From Telopea speciosissima (Eukaryota; Streptophyta; Magnoliopsida; Proteales; Proteaceae), in contig NC_057920.1 of NCBI RefSeq assembly GCF_018873765.1, forward strand, positions 10,367,307 through 10,431,306: a DNA stretch of 64,000 nt, in the 5' to 3' direction. Within the stretch, counting starts at the first letter, position 1. Each line of letters opens with the position of its first letter. Of this stretch, positions 1-12,500 are shown in pieces. Both the position numbers and the translations under genes were made by a program. The notes beneath the pieces are model-generated. The model saw only the letters and a list, made by a program, of their open reading frames with translations. It was not told the DNA's origin and made no database searches.

Positions 1-261
1 AGTAACTTTGTGAAACTGTGAAAACCCAATCTAAATCTAAATTCCAAAAATGTGAACAATCCTCCCCCCCCCCCCTCCCCCAAGCCCCACACCCCAAATA
101 CAAACAATATTGTTTAGGGGAATAAAAAAAAGGAGAAAAGAAAAACCACCCTCTGGGGGTCTCTATCTCTCTCTATCTCTCACTACCCTTTTTCTGACTT
201 GCACTTTCAGAGATTTTGTTATACGAGGAAGGCTGAACTAGGTACAGAAAGGAAAGAGGTA

Positions 262-311
<50 letters not shown>

Positions 312-740
312 GAGATGGGTAACACACAAATAGAGAAGTTCTTAACCTCTAAAATGATAAGAGAGAATCAATAAGCTTATGTCCATTCATTTTCCTATTG
401 TTATAGGCAAGTAGGCAAAACAATGATTCAAAGTTAGGGGTAAAGCTAGGTCCAGCTTTATATCATCAGAGTAGTAGTGTCTCTGTTCTCAATTACTCTG
501 CAGTGAACTTTTGTTAGACAAACAGAAGCATATATATATATACTTTCCAGCCAAAAAGTTAAGCTAAAGAATGAATAGGATAGGCTTTCTGTACGTAAGA
601 AGAACCAACACAAGGACGACACACACAGAGCTCTCTCAGATCAGGTTTAAGATCCCCATAAAGCCATTACTAAACAGGAACCACACAGGACCAGCCGACG
701 AGGTGCTGTCGGAAGGCAAACCCTTCGGGCGTGGTTTTGT

Positions 741-771
<31 letters not shown>

Positions 772-860
772 AGGTGCCTTCTCCGGCTAGAGCACGTACG
801 TGTTGTTTTATACGTAAGTAGGTACCGTACACTCTTATTTCCAATGGCTTGTTTGTATTG
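1..860. promoter_or_regulatory. Promoter/5'-UTR-like block at left edge, with (GA)n tract
   Basis: No coding region is supported here. Visible are a 12-nt C run (64-75), an uninterrupted GA tract of about 40 nt (267-308), a TATA-type run near 530-542 and a short (GCAGAG)n tandem near 746-775 that creates artificial Arg-Gln or Ser-Ala reading frames. On the minus strand the layout (TATA run, then CT-rich leader) would suit the upstream region of a gene lying beyond the left edge. That is inference; no exon is visible. Confidence 0.3.
267..308. repeat. (AG)n microsatellite
   Basis: About 20 uninterrupted AG dinucleotides. Similar GA/CT tracts occur at about 4938-4961, 17239-17274 and 22381-22406. 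Confidence 0.95.
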
Positions 861-1353
861 AGGGACAGAGTTGCCCCTATTCTATAGGATCATCAGTAGT
901 TATGATAAAAAAAGATACTTATAGTGGGAATAATAGGGCTGAGGTGGACAGCAATAACTCCATGAATATTGGTCCCCTATTGAAGATAAAAGAATGACTT
1001 ATTGAGTTTGGTTGTAATGAAGAATTTTTTTTTTTTTTTTTTGTTCTCAAAGAAAAACTACACCTCACTGTGCCTAGTGTAGTGTTATGATTCTATCATG
1101 TGATAATACATGAGTTACGTCATGTGATAGATAGTGAAGCGTTATGAGTTATCATGTATGATAAAGCCTAGTGACATGTAAAACTCTTCTATTCACTATT
1201 TGTTACATGGCAGTCGGTATATGTAGAAACACTCGAACATTTCACTATGCATAGCAAAATAAAGATTTGGAGGATTTTTGTTTTATTTTTGGGAATTAGT
1301 TTTTTGTCCAATAGTGTAACATACACTAGGATTCCCATGTGTTTATCTCCCTT

Positions 1354-1431
1354 CTCCTCAAAACAAGGGGGCGAAAAGTGTCTTTTCATATGGGGAAGAG
1401 AGAGATACCTCTGCCCCTTGTTTTGAGGAAG
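1354..1431. repeat. Hairpin with 19-nt arms
   Basis: Left arm 1354-1372 and right arm 1413-1431 are inverted copies sharing the core CTCAAAACAAGGGG, separated by a 40-nt loop. It lies just upstream of the element at 1509-1701. Confidence 0.6.
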
Positions 1432-1508
1432 GGGGAGAGGGAGAGAGAGACACACACATGAGAAGGCTGGCATAGGCCATACTCTCGGATAAAAACTTTC
1501 TCTCTTAC

Positions 1509-1701
1509 GAAAAGAGAACACCACACGATAGCACAATGCACGCTGCCCTCCTCCCTAACATAGGGGCCCGATAAAATGATTACTGCACCCCTTGGAATCG
1601 TAGAAATGACTAGAGGTGCGGTGGTCATTTCGTGTGTTCCTGTGTCAAGGCGCAAGGATAGCGTGTTTGGTGTGACCGGATGGCATTCTTACTCCTTTTT
1701 C
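1509..1701. mobile_element. Foldback MITE, family A (degraded copy)
   Basis: The ends are inverted: GAAAAGAGAACACC on the left, and the complement of GGCATTCTTACTCCTTTTTC on the right. The middle holds the family-A signature CACCCCTTGGAA followed by GTGCGGTGGTCATTTC, shared with the copies at 8073-8237 and 43484-43673. No transposase frame is present. Confidence 0.5.
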
Positions 1702-2135
1702 TTTTTACTCAAGAAAGATTCATATTATATTTGATGGAGGGTATTTCGTGTCTGGTAGTGGAGGTTATGGGGGTAGGCGATAGCTAATGAATGCTTCCCT
1801 AGCTGTTCAGTCAATAGGAGGGCTAACAAGTCATTTCATGGGAGGAGGAGAGAAATGAAGAGAGGCAGGTGCTAGCGGAGGCTACGCCCTGGGATAGGAA
1901 ACATATCCTAGTAATGAATTTGAGGAAAGAAAACCTTACCCACACCATAGTTCAGTAGTTCACGTTATTCCTTCTTCAATCAACCCTTACTTGCAGAAGG
2001 GAAAAAAAAAAAAAGAAGAGGGTTTTGCACTGTGTAACTACGACTGGTTAACTTGTCACCATATTGAATGTGACCTCTTTCATATAACTGAGGGTGGATT
2101 TCTGTTCTCTAGGTAGGATAAATTTGGTAATAAAG

Positions 2136-2289
2136 AAAAGAGAGACTGTTCTCTGTGCCATAGTACGTGCAGGTTGCGCCCAGGCATATGGGCAGTCTGT
2201 GCAGGGGCAGGATGGTCATTGCACACACCTCCATGTGTCTGGGCACAGTCTGCGCTGCGGCACAGCGAACAGAGCCCCTAAAGAAAAAT
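2136..2289. mobile_element. Foldback MITE-like element
   Basis: The left end (AGAGACTGTTCTCTGTGCC) and the right end (GTGCCGC...TCTGTTCG when reversed) pair imperfectly. The interior contains GGATGGTCATTGC, which recalls the GGTCATT core of family A. It is non-coding. Confidence 0.4.
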
Positions 2290-3834
2290 AATGATGTCAA
2301 CTTTCATAATTAATTAACCATGCATGATTAAGATAAAAAAAAAAACCCCACATTAATTTAAGTGTGATTGGTCACATTAGGCCTCAAGTAAGCATGGAGG
2401 AACTCTTCCAAACCAAGTTAAAAGGACAATCAACTGGTCGTAGGAACACTTTTCCTGGTGGGTTTTATAAATTTAATTATCAAATGCACATACATGAACT
2501 TTGAATATGAGGAGGGTGACACTAACCTATCTACAAAAATCGTATAATCACGCGACTAATCATATCTAATTTGCTTGTTTGTGTGTCAATTTAAAAGGAA
2601 AAAAAAGGACCCCTCACCTAATGATGGTTAACCCTAACCAACCATTTCTCGTTAATGAGGTTTATATAAGGTAGTTATATACTTTTTCCTTTCTAATAAG
2701 CAAGGTATCTAGATAATTAATTAATTTAAAACTAACCAAATAAGACCTTTTATTTTACTTGGTTCTTAAGCCTAGTGACCATCTTCATAACCAAACCCTT
2801 CTTTGTCGATCATTTATATGTGGCAGAACCAATAGAGTAATGTTAAATTTGTCAATTTCGAAGATTCCAATCATGTCACACGAAGAGATAACTCAAGAAT
2901 GGGTGTATTTTAATGGAAATAAATCTCTTTACATGTCTAACGAAACAAAGATGTCAAGAAAACTACCAATATGGGGGCCATATATGAGCCATCATCTTCT
3001 CTGTTCTGAAAAGTCTTACAAGAGTACTCTCCATTCTATATTAATGACAAAATATATTTTCTTTCATTTTCCCCCCTCATACTAGTAAATCAACAATATC
3101 AAATTGATGGATTACTATTTATGTTGTTTGTGTGTGTATGTGGAGATGGAGATTGTGATGGGTGTTAGCTCAAGTGTAAACTATGAACTTCCTTCCTATC
3201 TTCCTTCAAAGTCCAATCTCTCGTTCTCTCTTTTGTATGTGTAGGAAGAGTCTCTCTCTATACCAATGGTAGCGCGTGAGATGGTATTTGTAGATATTGA
3301 GAACCTAAAATGATGCAGGAAACGAATGAAAATTACAAACAACAATCACAGAAGATAAAGATTTACGTGGTTTGGCAAACGTGCCTACATTCACGGTGAG
3401 ATGAGATGAGATATGTTTCTTTACTATCAATGGAGAATAGGGTAACAACCGCTCATTCTCACACATCTCTCAGATTGATTACAGAGAAAGAACCTTCACT
3501 ACAAATATATACTATAACTTTGTACAGATAGTTTACCGAAATTTCCATGTAGCCCTTAAAAAATAATCTTCAAGGGACGCCGCCCCCAATCCTCTCCATG
3601 GATCGACAGTTCGTGGAAAGCCCCAATAATGAAGAGTACGCGTAAGATGGGTTGATTATTCCATGCCTCTTAACTGCTCTTTAGAATCCATCCACTAATA
3701 CAAACGACAAAATACAAGACATATAATCAATACTTTTTTTCTTTTTTGGTAAAACATGTCATCAATACGATCCACAATAATCTGAGAGAAAAGAGAAATT
3801 GAATAAAAAATACATGTGTGAAGATATTAAACGT

Positions 3835-4062
3835 CGTGGTTTTAGTGCGTGATATTGGAACGGGTATCAGCAACATGCAAAACTGATACGATACCGATAT
3901 GGTATCGGCTGTATCGGATAAAATTACCCTTGAATTTTCGTAAAAAATAAGTTTTCTAACTATTTTTCCCCTTGTCCGTACCATGATCAATACGATATCA
4001 GTATCAATGACTAACAAAACCAGTACATATCGCCCGATACATCACCGATACTTAGAACCATG
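3835..4062. mobile_element. hAT-type MITE with perfect 8-bp target duplication
   Basis: The element begins CGTGGTTTTAGTG and ends CTTAGAACCATG, so the termini are inverted C[A/G]TGGTT[C/T]TA. It is flanked on both sides by TTAAACGT (3827-3834 and 4063-4070), a perfect 8-bp direct repeat as expected for hAT transposons. The interior is built of GATACGATACC/TATCGG units. It has no coding capacity. Confidence 0.75.
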
Positions 4063-4074
4063 TTAAACGTACAA

Positions 4075-4929
4075 CGTGGGAATCTTTTACTTCTTGTTTT
4101 TTAATCTTCTCTGTGAGGGTTAAGTGGGGTTGAGCCGCCAACAAAACAAGGTATTTATTTAGGCTGACTTCATTACTTTCTTCCTCTATAACAAGGATTA
4201 GGTAGAGGTTAAGATGGAAGTCCTCTGACTTCAACCCTACTACCCTTATGGACTTAAGGTGGGAGACTTGCCTAAGTTACTATTCAAACTTGAAAGTGTT
4301 CTAAAAGAAAAGATAAGCATTTAAGAGTATGGCTTTCAAGATTAGATCGGAGTAACCGAGGTTTTAACTGGTGGTTACACAGTAAAACCGAACCCTTATC
4401 TGGTTCACTGTCTGGTCTGTTCACTGGTGGGGTCTCTCTTACAGCTGTGATTGCGAAGGGTGTAGTAGTAGTAGTTATGGAATTTTCTACTTTTCCTGCA
4501 ACTTGGAGAATGGAGCCGTAAATTTTTCTCTTTCTCTTGGGAATAATGTGAGCCTTAATTAACTTAAGGTCACACAGATTGACACAGACCCAAAAGTTTC
4601 AAAAGGCCGGCCTGGCCAAGAAGATATCCCTCTCATCATCAAGTAAAGTCTCAAAGTCCCAACTTCCAAGGGAGGGTCAAAATGGGTCACTTTCAGATTC
4701 TCTCTCTAATCCGAAGGGTACCCTTCAAAAGGAACCAACATTCTCATGGTATGGCTTCCTCCCTCAGTATGGATATTAACTTTCCCTTTTCCTTTTCCTT
4801 TCAACTTCAATTGAATTCTTGTGTTTCACTCCTTTTCACCTTTTCTTTGTTCTTCAATTAATATTACCAAAAAAAAAAACTGTAAATATTAGAAAAATGG
4901 GGAGATGGTGAAAGATCAGTCATCACTGA

Positions 4930-4960
<31 letters not shown>

Positions 4961-5860
4961 CAGTGTAGTGATCAGTAGCAGAAGACTTTGGCAGTTAGGG
5001 GCCATGGCCACCTGTGGCTGTGGATGAGATAAAGACATGAAATTATTAAAGCATAGCACTTTTTGCCTATTGCATCAAGAGGAGAGGAGATATTGATGAA
5101 GAGGGTCGACATGGACTAACTCCAATGAGGTGGTCCAATGCTTCTCTTTAGAGAAGTCATTAATTTTGCTGATTGTACACGTGGACTGTCCGGCAAGGGG
5201 TGGTCATGGCCACGTGGGAGTTGTGGTCCAATCAGACGAAGATTCACAGAGAAGTCGAAACGTGTCTCTCTCTCTCTCAGTAGGAGGTGCCAGGCTGTGG
5301 AAGAGAGAGAGAGGCATGCAGGGGTCTGGGGTATAGATGGATAGGGTCCTTTTTATGAGGATTTAGGACAAGAGTTAGGGCATTGCCTTTGTGATGGCCA
5401 ATGTGGGATAGGGACCGGCGAGGGATTTATTACTGCAGGCGGCAGAGAGTTCGGAGCCGTGGATGGGACTTTCACTTTGCCAACTTGGATTCATGTCCTC
5501 CAACTTGTTTCTCCTTACGTCTATCACAGTTTTGGCTTCATTTGATGGGATACCACCCTCCCTTACATCTACATTATTTCCTCTCTCTCTTTCTCTCAGT
5601 CTAAAGGCACGGTATCTTTAAAATGACTAAATAGCAGACACAATCAAGATGTCCTCCTACCCCATTGTTGACAATTCTGAACAAAATCAATGTCTCTGAG
5701 AGGAAACAGTCTGGGTACACCTTGAGTTAAATTTCTGGGCCAAAGGTTATGTGTACGGTTGACGCATGATCGTGTGATGGAGACCAATGTGTAGGTCGAA
5801 ATTACCGACCCCCCCCCCCCCTCCCGATTTGAAGAATTGTACATAGTTGGATGCTTTGGA
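4075..5860. other. Intergenic stretch with ACGTG boxes and GA tract
   Basis: No convincing gene. Two G-box-like motifs, ACACGTGG near 5178 and CCACGTGG near 5210, sit 30 nt apart, next to a GA tract at 4938-4961 and a CT tract near 5264. These could be relics of a promoter. A 13-nt C run lies at 5809-5821. Confidence 0.35.
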
Positions 5861-5862
5861 CC

Positions 5863-6034
5863 TTTATCCCCTCTAGTTCCTTGCTTGGCCAATACCCAGT
5901 GCTCCTAACGAGGGAGGGGCGCAACGACCACCCTACCCCTACCCGAATATTCTGCTCGGGTGGGGTCCACACCTCCCCCCTCATATTAGAGGGATTGGGG
6001 AATTGGACCAGACAGGGAATTAGAGGAGATAATT
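5863..6034. mobile_element. Foldback MITE, family B
   Basis: The left end TTTATCCCCTCTAGTTCC is the imperfect complement of the right end GGAATTAGAGGAGATAATT. The interior shows the family-B features also seen at 6234-6372 and 61131-61306: CCTACCCCTA..., GGTGGGGTCCAC and a second inner inverted pair around TATTAGAGGGATTGGGG. Confidence 0.55.
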
Positions 6035-6233
6035 TTCTTGGGCGTCATGCATGCATCCCTTTATTTGTGAAACTCTTTAGTTTATATACAGGGGTGTTCA
6101 CTCATCCCCAATCCAAAAGAACCTTAATTTTTGGGAGTTGTTTATATTGGGGAAGTTTTGTATTTTTGGGAATTAGGGTTTTCTCTATATTATAAAGTAC
6201 AAGATGCTATATAAGGGGTTATCTCACAGGACA

Positions 6234-6372
6234 TTTACCTGCTTCATTTCCTGGGTAGGTCCATTTCTCCAAGTTCCTCTAATAAGGGGGAAATGATCAC
6301 CCTACCCCTGTCCAGGTGGGGTCCACCCCCCTATATTAGAGGAACTTGAGGAAATGGAACAGATAAAATTAC
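6234..6372. mobile_element. Foldback MITE, family B, with imperfect target duplication
   Basis: The inner arms CCATTTCTCCAAGTTCCTCT and its complement (ending GGAAATGG) are nearly perfect. The element is bounded by direct repeats TATCTCACAGGACA (6220-6233) and TATCTCACGAGACA (6373-6386), which differ at two positions. The interior carries GGTGGGGTCCAC like the neighbouring copy 200 bp upstream. Confidence 0.6.
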
Positions 6373-6389
6373 TATCTCACGAGACAAGG

Positions 6390-8070
6390 TGTGTGAGGGT
6401 TTTGTGGTTTCTTTGATAGAATAGTGGAACATAGTCCACCTTAGGTGAACCACATAAATCGTTGTGTTCTCTATCTGTGTGTGTGTGTGTGTGTGTGTGA
6501 TTCTCTTTCCTTTCTTTTATAATCGTTGTTCTACTAAGCATTGCTAATTCTTAATATATATGTGGGAATAGATGTACATTATAATATAGGGGATGGTTAG
6601 CCACCGTAAAGGGAGACTGAGACGTTGATTGAGATGCTATTGGAGAGGGTAGCGGGAACAAAAAAAAAAAAAGGATATTATCAACTTCGTACTCTAGAGG
6701 GGGCAAACATTAATAACCATAGATGGGGGTGCATGAAAACTTTCTCCTATAATATCTATCTAATTCAGCTTTGAGAACATAAAATGGCCTTTTATGAAGT
6801 TCATTTTTTGTTCCTCTCCCTTTAGATTAATCCGATTTCGGGAATTAAGGCCAAAATGGGATGAAACAACCGAAAAATCTGATATCTTAAATTGTTTCTA
6901 GGGTTTACTAGCTAAATTCTAATTTCAATCTCTAACCTAGATAAATTTTCTCTTAATTGTGTATATATGCTGTTTATCATGCTAGTGCCAAATTTACTTG
7001 GATCAATATTAACATCATATAAGAATTTTTTTTTTCCCTTGTAATTTCAATAAAATTTTAAAACAATTCTATTTTTATTTTTCAAGACCTAATTTCTTGA
7101 TGTCGCTATATGCATGGTAGAGTCTGACTGACATGGACAATAGATCAACAAAATTTCAATGTTAAACCAGCAAAGTTGTGACATGATAGAAAATAATGGT
7201 CCCAACCAGCAGAAGCCATCACCAGACTCTCTCTTACTTTTATATTTCATGTGAAAAGACACAAAAAGATATTGGATTTTGGCTCTATCCATCCCTAGGG
7301 TCCCATTCTAAATTAGAATCCTTTTCTAGACATAAAATTGGGACAACAACCACAATAACCATAACAATGTTAATCTCGAATCGAAATCCTCTACTTTTGC
7401 CTGTCCGGTACTGCCGTGTGCGTGTTCCACACACAAGTAAGGTAGAAAATATCGCTTTAACCCTATCCAAGCAAGGGTAAGGTAGTATTTTCTGCCTTGC
7501 TTATGTGTCGGGCACACGACAGTACCGGGCAAATGGAAGTAGAGAATCAGGACTCATTAGTTCCCCCTACCTTAACCCCATGACTCTTTTTGTTTTTTAT
7601 TTTTTCGTGGCTTTATTTCTCGATGACATGGATAATATATCATTAACCAAAAAAAAAAAAAAAAAGATAATATATCAACAAAATCTCGGTTGTATTTGAT
7701 ATACATATATTCTTGTTATTTTTTTATTGCTCAAGAATATAAAATCGACCTAGAATACATACCAAACACAATTGCCAAAAGAGCAAAATCTCATGACTTT
7801 GAAACCTTAGGCGGCCGATGATTTTATTAATTATGAAATTTAAAAAGAGTTCCAAGGGAGACACCCTACCTAACATTTTTCAATGGGACTCCGATTTCAA
7901 AAGAGGGGTCTTCTTCAATGAACATTTTATGGATATAAAGACAAAATTAACACAAACCTATAGATAATATATTAGCACTCATTTTCACAGCGTTACGCTG
8001 AAGGTCAAGGGGTCCAATGGACAATGTAGATGACAAGAGTCCAAAATATATTTGGTAGATTTCTTTGTTT
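6390..8070. other. Intergenic stretch, no gene recognised
   Basis: AT-rich, with a (GT)13 microsatellite near 6473-6499, a poly-A run near 6660 and one foldback element at 7391-7542. Nothing else is recognised. Confidence 0.5.
7391..7542. mobile_element. Foldback MITE with about 47-bp arms
   Basis: The left arm (CCGGTACTGCCGTGTGCG... to GTAAGGTAGAAAATA, about 7405-7451) is the complement, with some mismatches, of 7485-7527 (CCGGTACTGTCGTGTGC... GGCAGAAAATA when reversed). The termini CTACTTTTGCC and CTACTTCCATTTGCC also pair. The loop is about 35 nt. It is non-coding. Confidence 0.65.
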
Positions 8071-8072
8071 TT

Positions 8073-8237
8073 GGGAAAGAGCACGCCGCCCCTGCGTCCA
8101 AACACAGGGGCATGCGAAATATCCGTCGCACCCTTGGAAAGATGGAAATGACTTGGGTGCGGCGGTCATTTTACGCTCCCCTGTGTCTCTGCATAGGGGT
8201 GGTGTGTGCTATGCGACCGGATGGCGTTTTCTTTCCC
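8073..8237. mobile_element. Foldback MITE, family A
   Basis: Terminal inverted repeats GGGAAAGAGCACGCC and, reversed from the right end, GGGAAAGAAAACGCC. A second inner pair consists of the two copies of CACAGGGG/CCCCTGTG. The centre holds CACCCTTGGAAAGATGG and GGTGCGGCGGTCATTT, matching the copy at 43484-43673. T-rich flanks make the target duplication uncertain. Confidence 0.7.
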
Positions 8238-8239
8238 AT

Positions 8240-9524
8240 TTTTTTTTTTTACTATTATTATTTGCTCATTTTGATAAATATATTTGTACATGCCCTTCAC
8301 TGTACCCAAGTACCAATCCAAGTGCAGTGATGGTGAAGGAATCCTCCATTCACCGTGGCTTAAAAAAACTCAATCCCCTAATACCTACCAATAGTGTCCA
8401 CTCTTTATATTTTTGTAGAATGGGCAGTCCAAAACTTGCAAGCCCAGCCCATTCAAAATTCATGAGCTTGTGGGCTTGGCTGCTTGGGTAAGGCGGGAAG
8501 CTCGTAAATCGTGATCATATAATTTGTTTTCCCAAATTTTCTTTGGAGGAACCCTTTTTAGATCTCTGAATTTTTCAATTTAAGTTTGTGATTTTTTGTA
8601 GTTCTGCAACTCTTTTCTTCAAACATTTTGAGGTTTCATTTACAAGATCATTAACGAATAGTCCAGAAGCCTTTCACGACCAAGCCTATATAGCTACATT
8701 GCTTGGAATAGAGAATCTCAGGAAAGTTTCACAGCTATTATTCCTCACGACGAATCCTTCTTTGCCAGCTAGGGTTGTTTCATGCCACATAAATCAGAGG
8801 TGAGAACTGGAAACTTCAAACGGAAGGCTAATAGTGATTAATTCACATTGCTCGATCTTCCACCTTAATTTTTGAGAATGGTGATATGGTGTCTATGAAA
8901 CCACCATTCAGATCGGTTAGTTGTGTGGCTTTGGCTATATTTCTCTTCTTGCTTTCTACGTCCAATTCACTTTCTTAATTTGTATGTTTGTTAATTGTTA
9001 CCAATTTATGCTTGGATCTTTGATTAGAAATACTCCACAATTCAAGGTTCAAGCTTTCATTTCAATGGATACTTTGCCTTTGCGGTAGCTACAGATTTCC
9101 ACTGAAGAATTTTCTGTATTAATGACAAAATCTGTTTGAAAATTAGGGAAAGTTTGGAATAAGGCATAAAATTTTTCAAAAAGAACTTGTGGGATTGTAC
9201 ACACTCTGGGAATAAAAACATAATAACACTTCATGGATCTACAATATAATGCCGAAGACGCCATCTTAGTTTCATTGCTTGAAAACCTTTGTACTATGAG
9301 TATACATAGTGCTAATACAGAATCATACATTTGATTTTGAATAACATTTATAATATTTAAGGGGGGAAAATCCCTAAAATCAATAAAATAACTGAGTGGG
9401 CTGGATTGGACAGGTGAATAAGAAAACTAATGGTGTTGATTCATTTGAAGCACTGGGATTGATTCTCAGCTTCATGTCATCTGCTAGGAAAAAACAGAAT
9501 GGAGAAGTAATTTCTATTTTGTAT
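8240..9524. other. Region downstream of the phosphatase gene, no second gene recognised
   Basis: Unremarkable AT-rich DNA. The minus-strand transcript of the 5-phosphatase probably ends within the first few hundred bases below 9525. I see no clear polyadenylation signal and no other gene. Confidence 0.4.
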
Positions 9525-12500
9525 TTACAGAACTGCTTTAATAGGGGTAGCTGATGGTAGTTTGTTTACTTTCAAGCATAGATGAGCTTTCACTGGTTTA
9601 TGATCAGAACTATGGATGCCATCAATCGATTGGTAAGAGTGTAAAGTAGCCTCAATGTTACCAAACTTTTCAATCTTGTACAAGATTCTATCAGTCCATG
9701 ATGGTACTCGTACCTGATAGTAACATTTAAGGAGAAGAAAACTCAGTTGATATAAAAACAGGGAATACTGTACAATGGAAAAACTATCTAAATACCTTAG
9801 AATAGTGAGAAGTACCTTGTAACTTGTATCGTAGTTGCTACTCCCAACATTATATTTGTATGTTGGCTTGAATGCTAGTGTCCCTTCAGAATATCCACTG
9901 AAAACTTGTCCTCGTTCAGCTTCTTGAAGGAGTTGATCATTACTTGTGAGCAGCTGAGTGTTCATTGTAAGTTTAGAAGATTAATACAAAAATAAAGCAC
10001 TTGTTAATTAGTATTGAATACCAAGTTCACTGTATGATTGAGGCTAATGATCTACAAACCTAACTTCCACAAATGTTGCACAAGTAACTAAATTCAGTCT
10101 TATCCTAACTACTTCTGCCAGTGTTCCAAATTGGGACAAATTACAAATGCATCAATATCAACTGTTTATTCTTATGGATGGGGTAGAAGTTGGACCGGCA
10201 TCCAACATGAATTCTAAAAACTATATACAATTGTACTGTTCATTCTGTTCATAATTTCTTCCATCTTTGTGCACAGCTATATTATTTGAGCAAGCGCATT
10301 AATGTAACAATATCTTGTTTTGCATAGAAGCCATCACTGGCACAAAGCTAGTGAATGACCAGTATAATCTATTTCTATGTGATCAATGTATAGATTCACT
10401 CCCATTTTATTCTATTATTAATCTTATGTTTCAATTTCCTACTAGGATGAAACGTGCTTGAGATTTAAATTTTCAATTGTGGTGGTGGAGATGAGATCTC
10501 AAACAATGAGATAGCTTTTATATATTTTACCTTTTCCATATGCCTTTCCTACCCATGGAACTTATATTAAGACAAACATGAGTGGTCTTTTAGCATTTTA
10601 GAAATTCTAGACGGAGATGGATCACCTTGGCCTTGAATTCTATACAAGCCTTTTGATTATTTAATAAAGATTTGATATTTAACTACACTTCCATTGAACT
10701 ACTAGTTTCTTTTGCACCCTTTGGCTTTGACATGTTGATAAAAATAACTTTAACCTCTAGAAGGGTGGTGTGGTGCTTAAGCCGGTTTAAGGAAGCTCCC
10801 TTGAGCTCAGGAAGATAATGGAGGGAGAGGGTTAATTTTCTCTTAGTTTGAAGTCCTAGCTAATGGTGGAACTTTATCGTGGAATGCCTAGATCAATATC
10901 ATGTACATTTCTCTATATTTTTTTGCATTGCACAATCGTTGTGGACATTTCACTGTGATGAATTATGTCTTTAGAATTCGTATTGTTGAGGGAAAAAATT
11001 TTGACTCCATTTTGAAAGCTTGATCAATGGTGGTCAGTTTGTTTGGTTATGTATAAGTTTATACAAGCAGTAACCTGAATGTGATTCTAGTGGTTAGAGC
11101 GCTAAATTTTCTCGAATTTTCTGCAGAGTTCATGGCCTGTGCATCCCACTATGTCCTCTGTCCTCAACTATCTAAGAAAATAATGAAAACCATATTTCTC
11201 TACTTTACCTATTCAACAAGGGCACTTCCAGAGAACCTAGACATTGCTTTATTCTTGAATGAATCAGGGTGCCAAAAGAATTACAATTGGGTAGAAGGAA
11301 AATTGGAACATGCTTTAAAAAGTATGCTGCAAAAAAGGCTAGTGTCTTTAACAGAAGAAATAAGAGATTAATAGTGGAAGAGAGTGGCTTTAAAAGAACA
11401 AGGGGAAGCTCAAAAACAAAACGTGAGTCAAGGAAGACTTGAAGACTTCATCTTACTAAAATATGGAACTCAATAACGTGGAATTCTGGAAAATGATTTG
11501 TGTAGCTAGCCTTAAATGGTCGAGACGGAAACTTTGTTCAAGTTGATTTAGTATTTTGTAAAGAGAAATTATTCAGAAAGTATATCGCTGGTGCTATCAA
11601 GGCTGACTAGTTATTAGCTTGTATTTGCATGAAGGTCCTTTAAATTCTAATGCATCTGTTTTAAAGGCTCTACATTGCATTTCCATGTCCATTCTAAAGC
11701 ACTACTCTGTTCTCAAGTATCTGCTAATAAGGTTCATGACTTCCACTAGTTCATCATGTGGAAAGAAATAAAATAGAAAAGAAAAATAATATTTCCCATC
11801 ACAAGAAAGGGAAACAGAAACAACACATAGAAACTTACCCTGTGAAGGTTTTTCTGAATCAGATTTCTAGCCGGCAGTGTGTCAATCCCATGTATTCTGT
11901 AGTTGAGATCCCCCATCCACACTGTGATTTGAGAGGCTCTTGCATAAGGGTTTTGGTTCTTGGAGAAGAGGGAGTGTGATATATGCCTGCATTGAGAATT
12001 CCTCTCTTCTACATTACGTGCATGAGCTGCATTGAGAATTCCTCTCTTCACTTATATGATTTCTTCAACCAGTAATAATTTGTTCTAGTGAAATGCATGT
12101 TATATCTTATATGGAACAGACCTGACAAATGACAAGATATGAACACCATTTTGATTCCTTTAAAACTGATACTGAGTGCAACAGCCCCCTTCTTTCTTCT
12201 AATTAATCCTCCAAATCCCCCAAGAGCTTGCTTGTCAGCCTTGATTTCTACAAATTAAATAACAGACGAATATCAAATGTTCGTTTTTGTTGGTAAGCAT
12301 AGTGGCCATTAAAATGGAAATGGCAGAAAAATTCACCTTTAATTAAGAGGTCAGAGTCCTTCGGCCCAAACACAAATAATTGCAGAGATTGCATGATGGC
12401 TTTGCCTAGAAGGCTTGTGTGATTCAAGAGACATAAGAACCATAAGTTAGTGAGTATACTACTCGTAGGACTAGTGGATGGATAAGTTTAGTGATTCACA

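Larger units (their letters stand above)
900..3800. other. Intergenic stretch, no gene recognised
   Basis: AT-rich DNA with poly-T/poly-A runs and no reading frame resembling a known protein. It contains the foldback elements listed separately (about 1350-1701 and 2136-2289). The short open frames look like chance. Confidence 0.5.

Noticed and set aside
571-861. 96-aa frame with RQRQRQ repeat
   Set aside because: It is produced by the short (GCAGAG)n tandem and has no similarity to a known protein.
11081-11371. 96-aa plus-strand frame in a phosphatase intron
   Set aside because: No recognisable motif, and it lies antisense within an intron.
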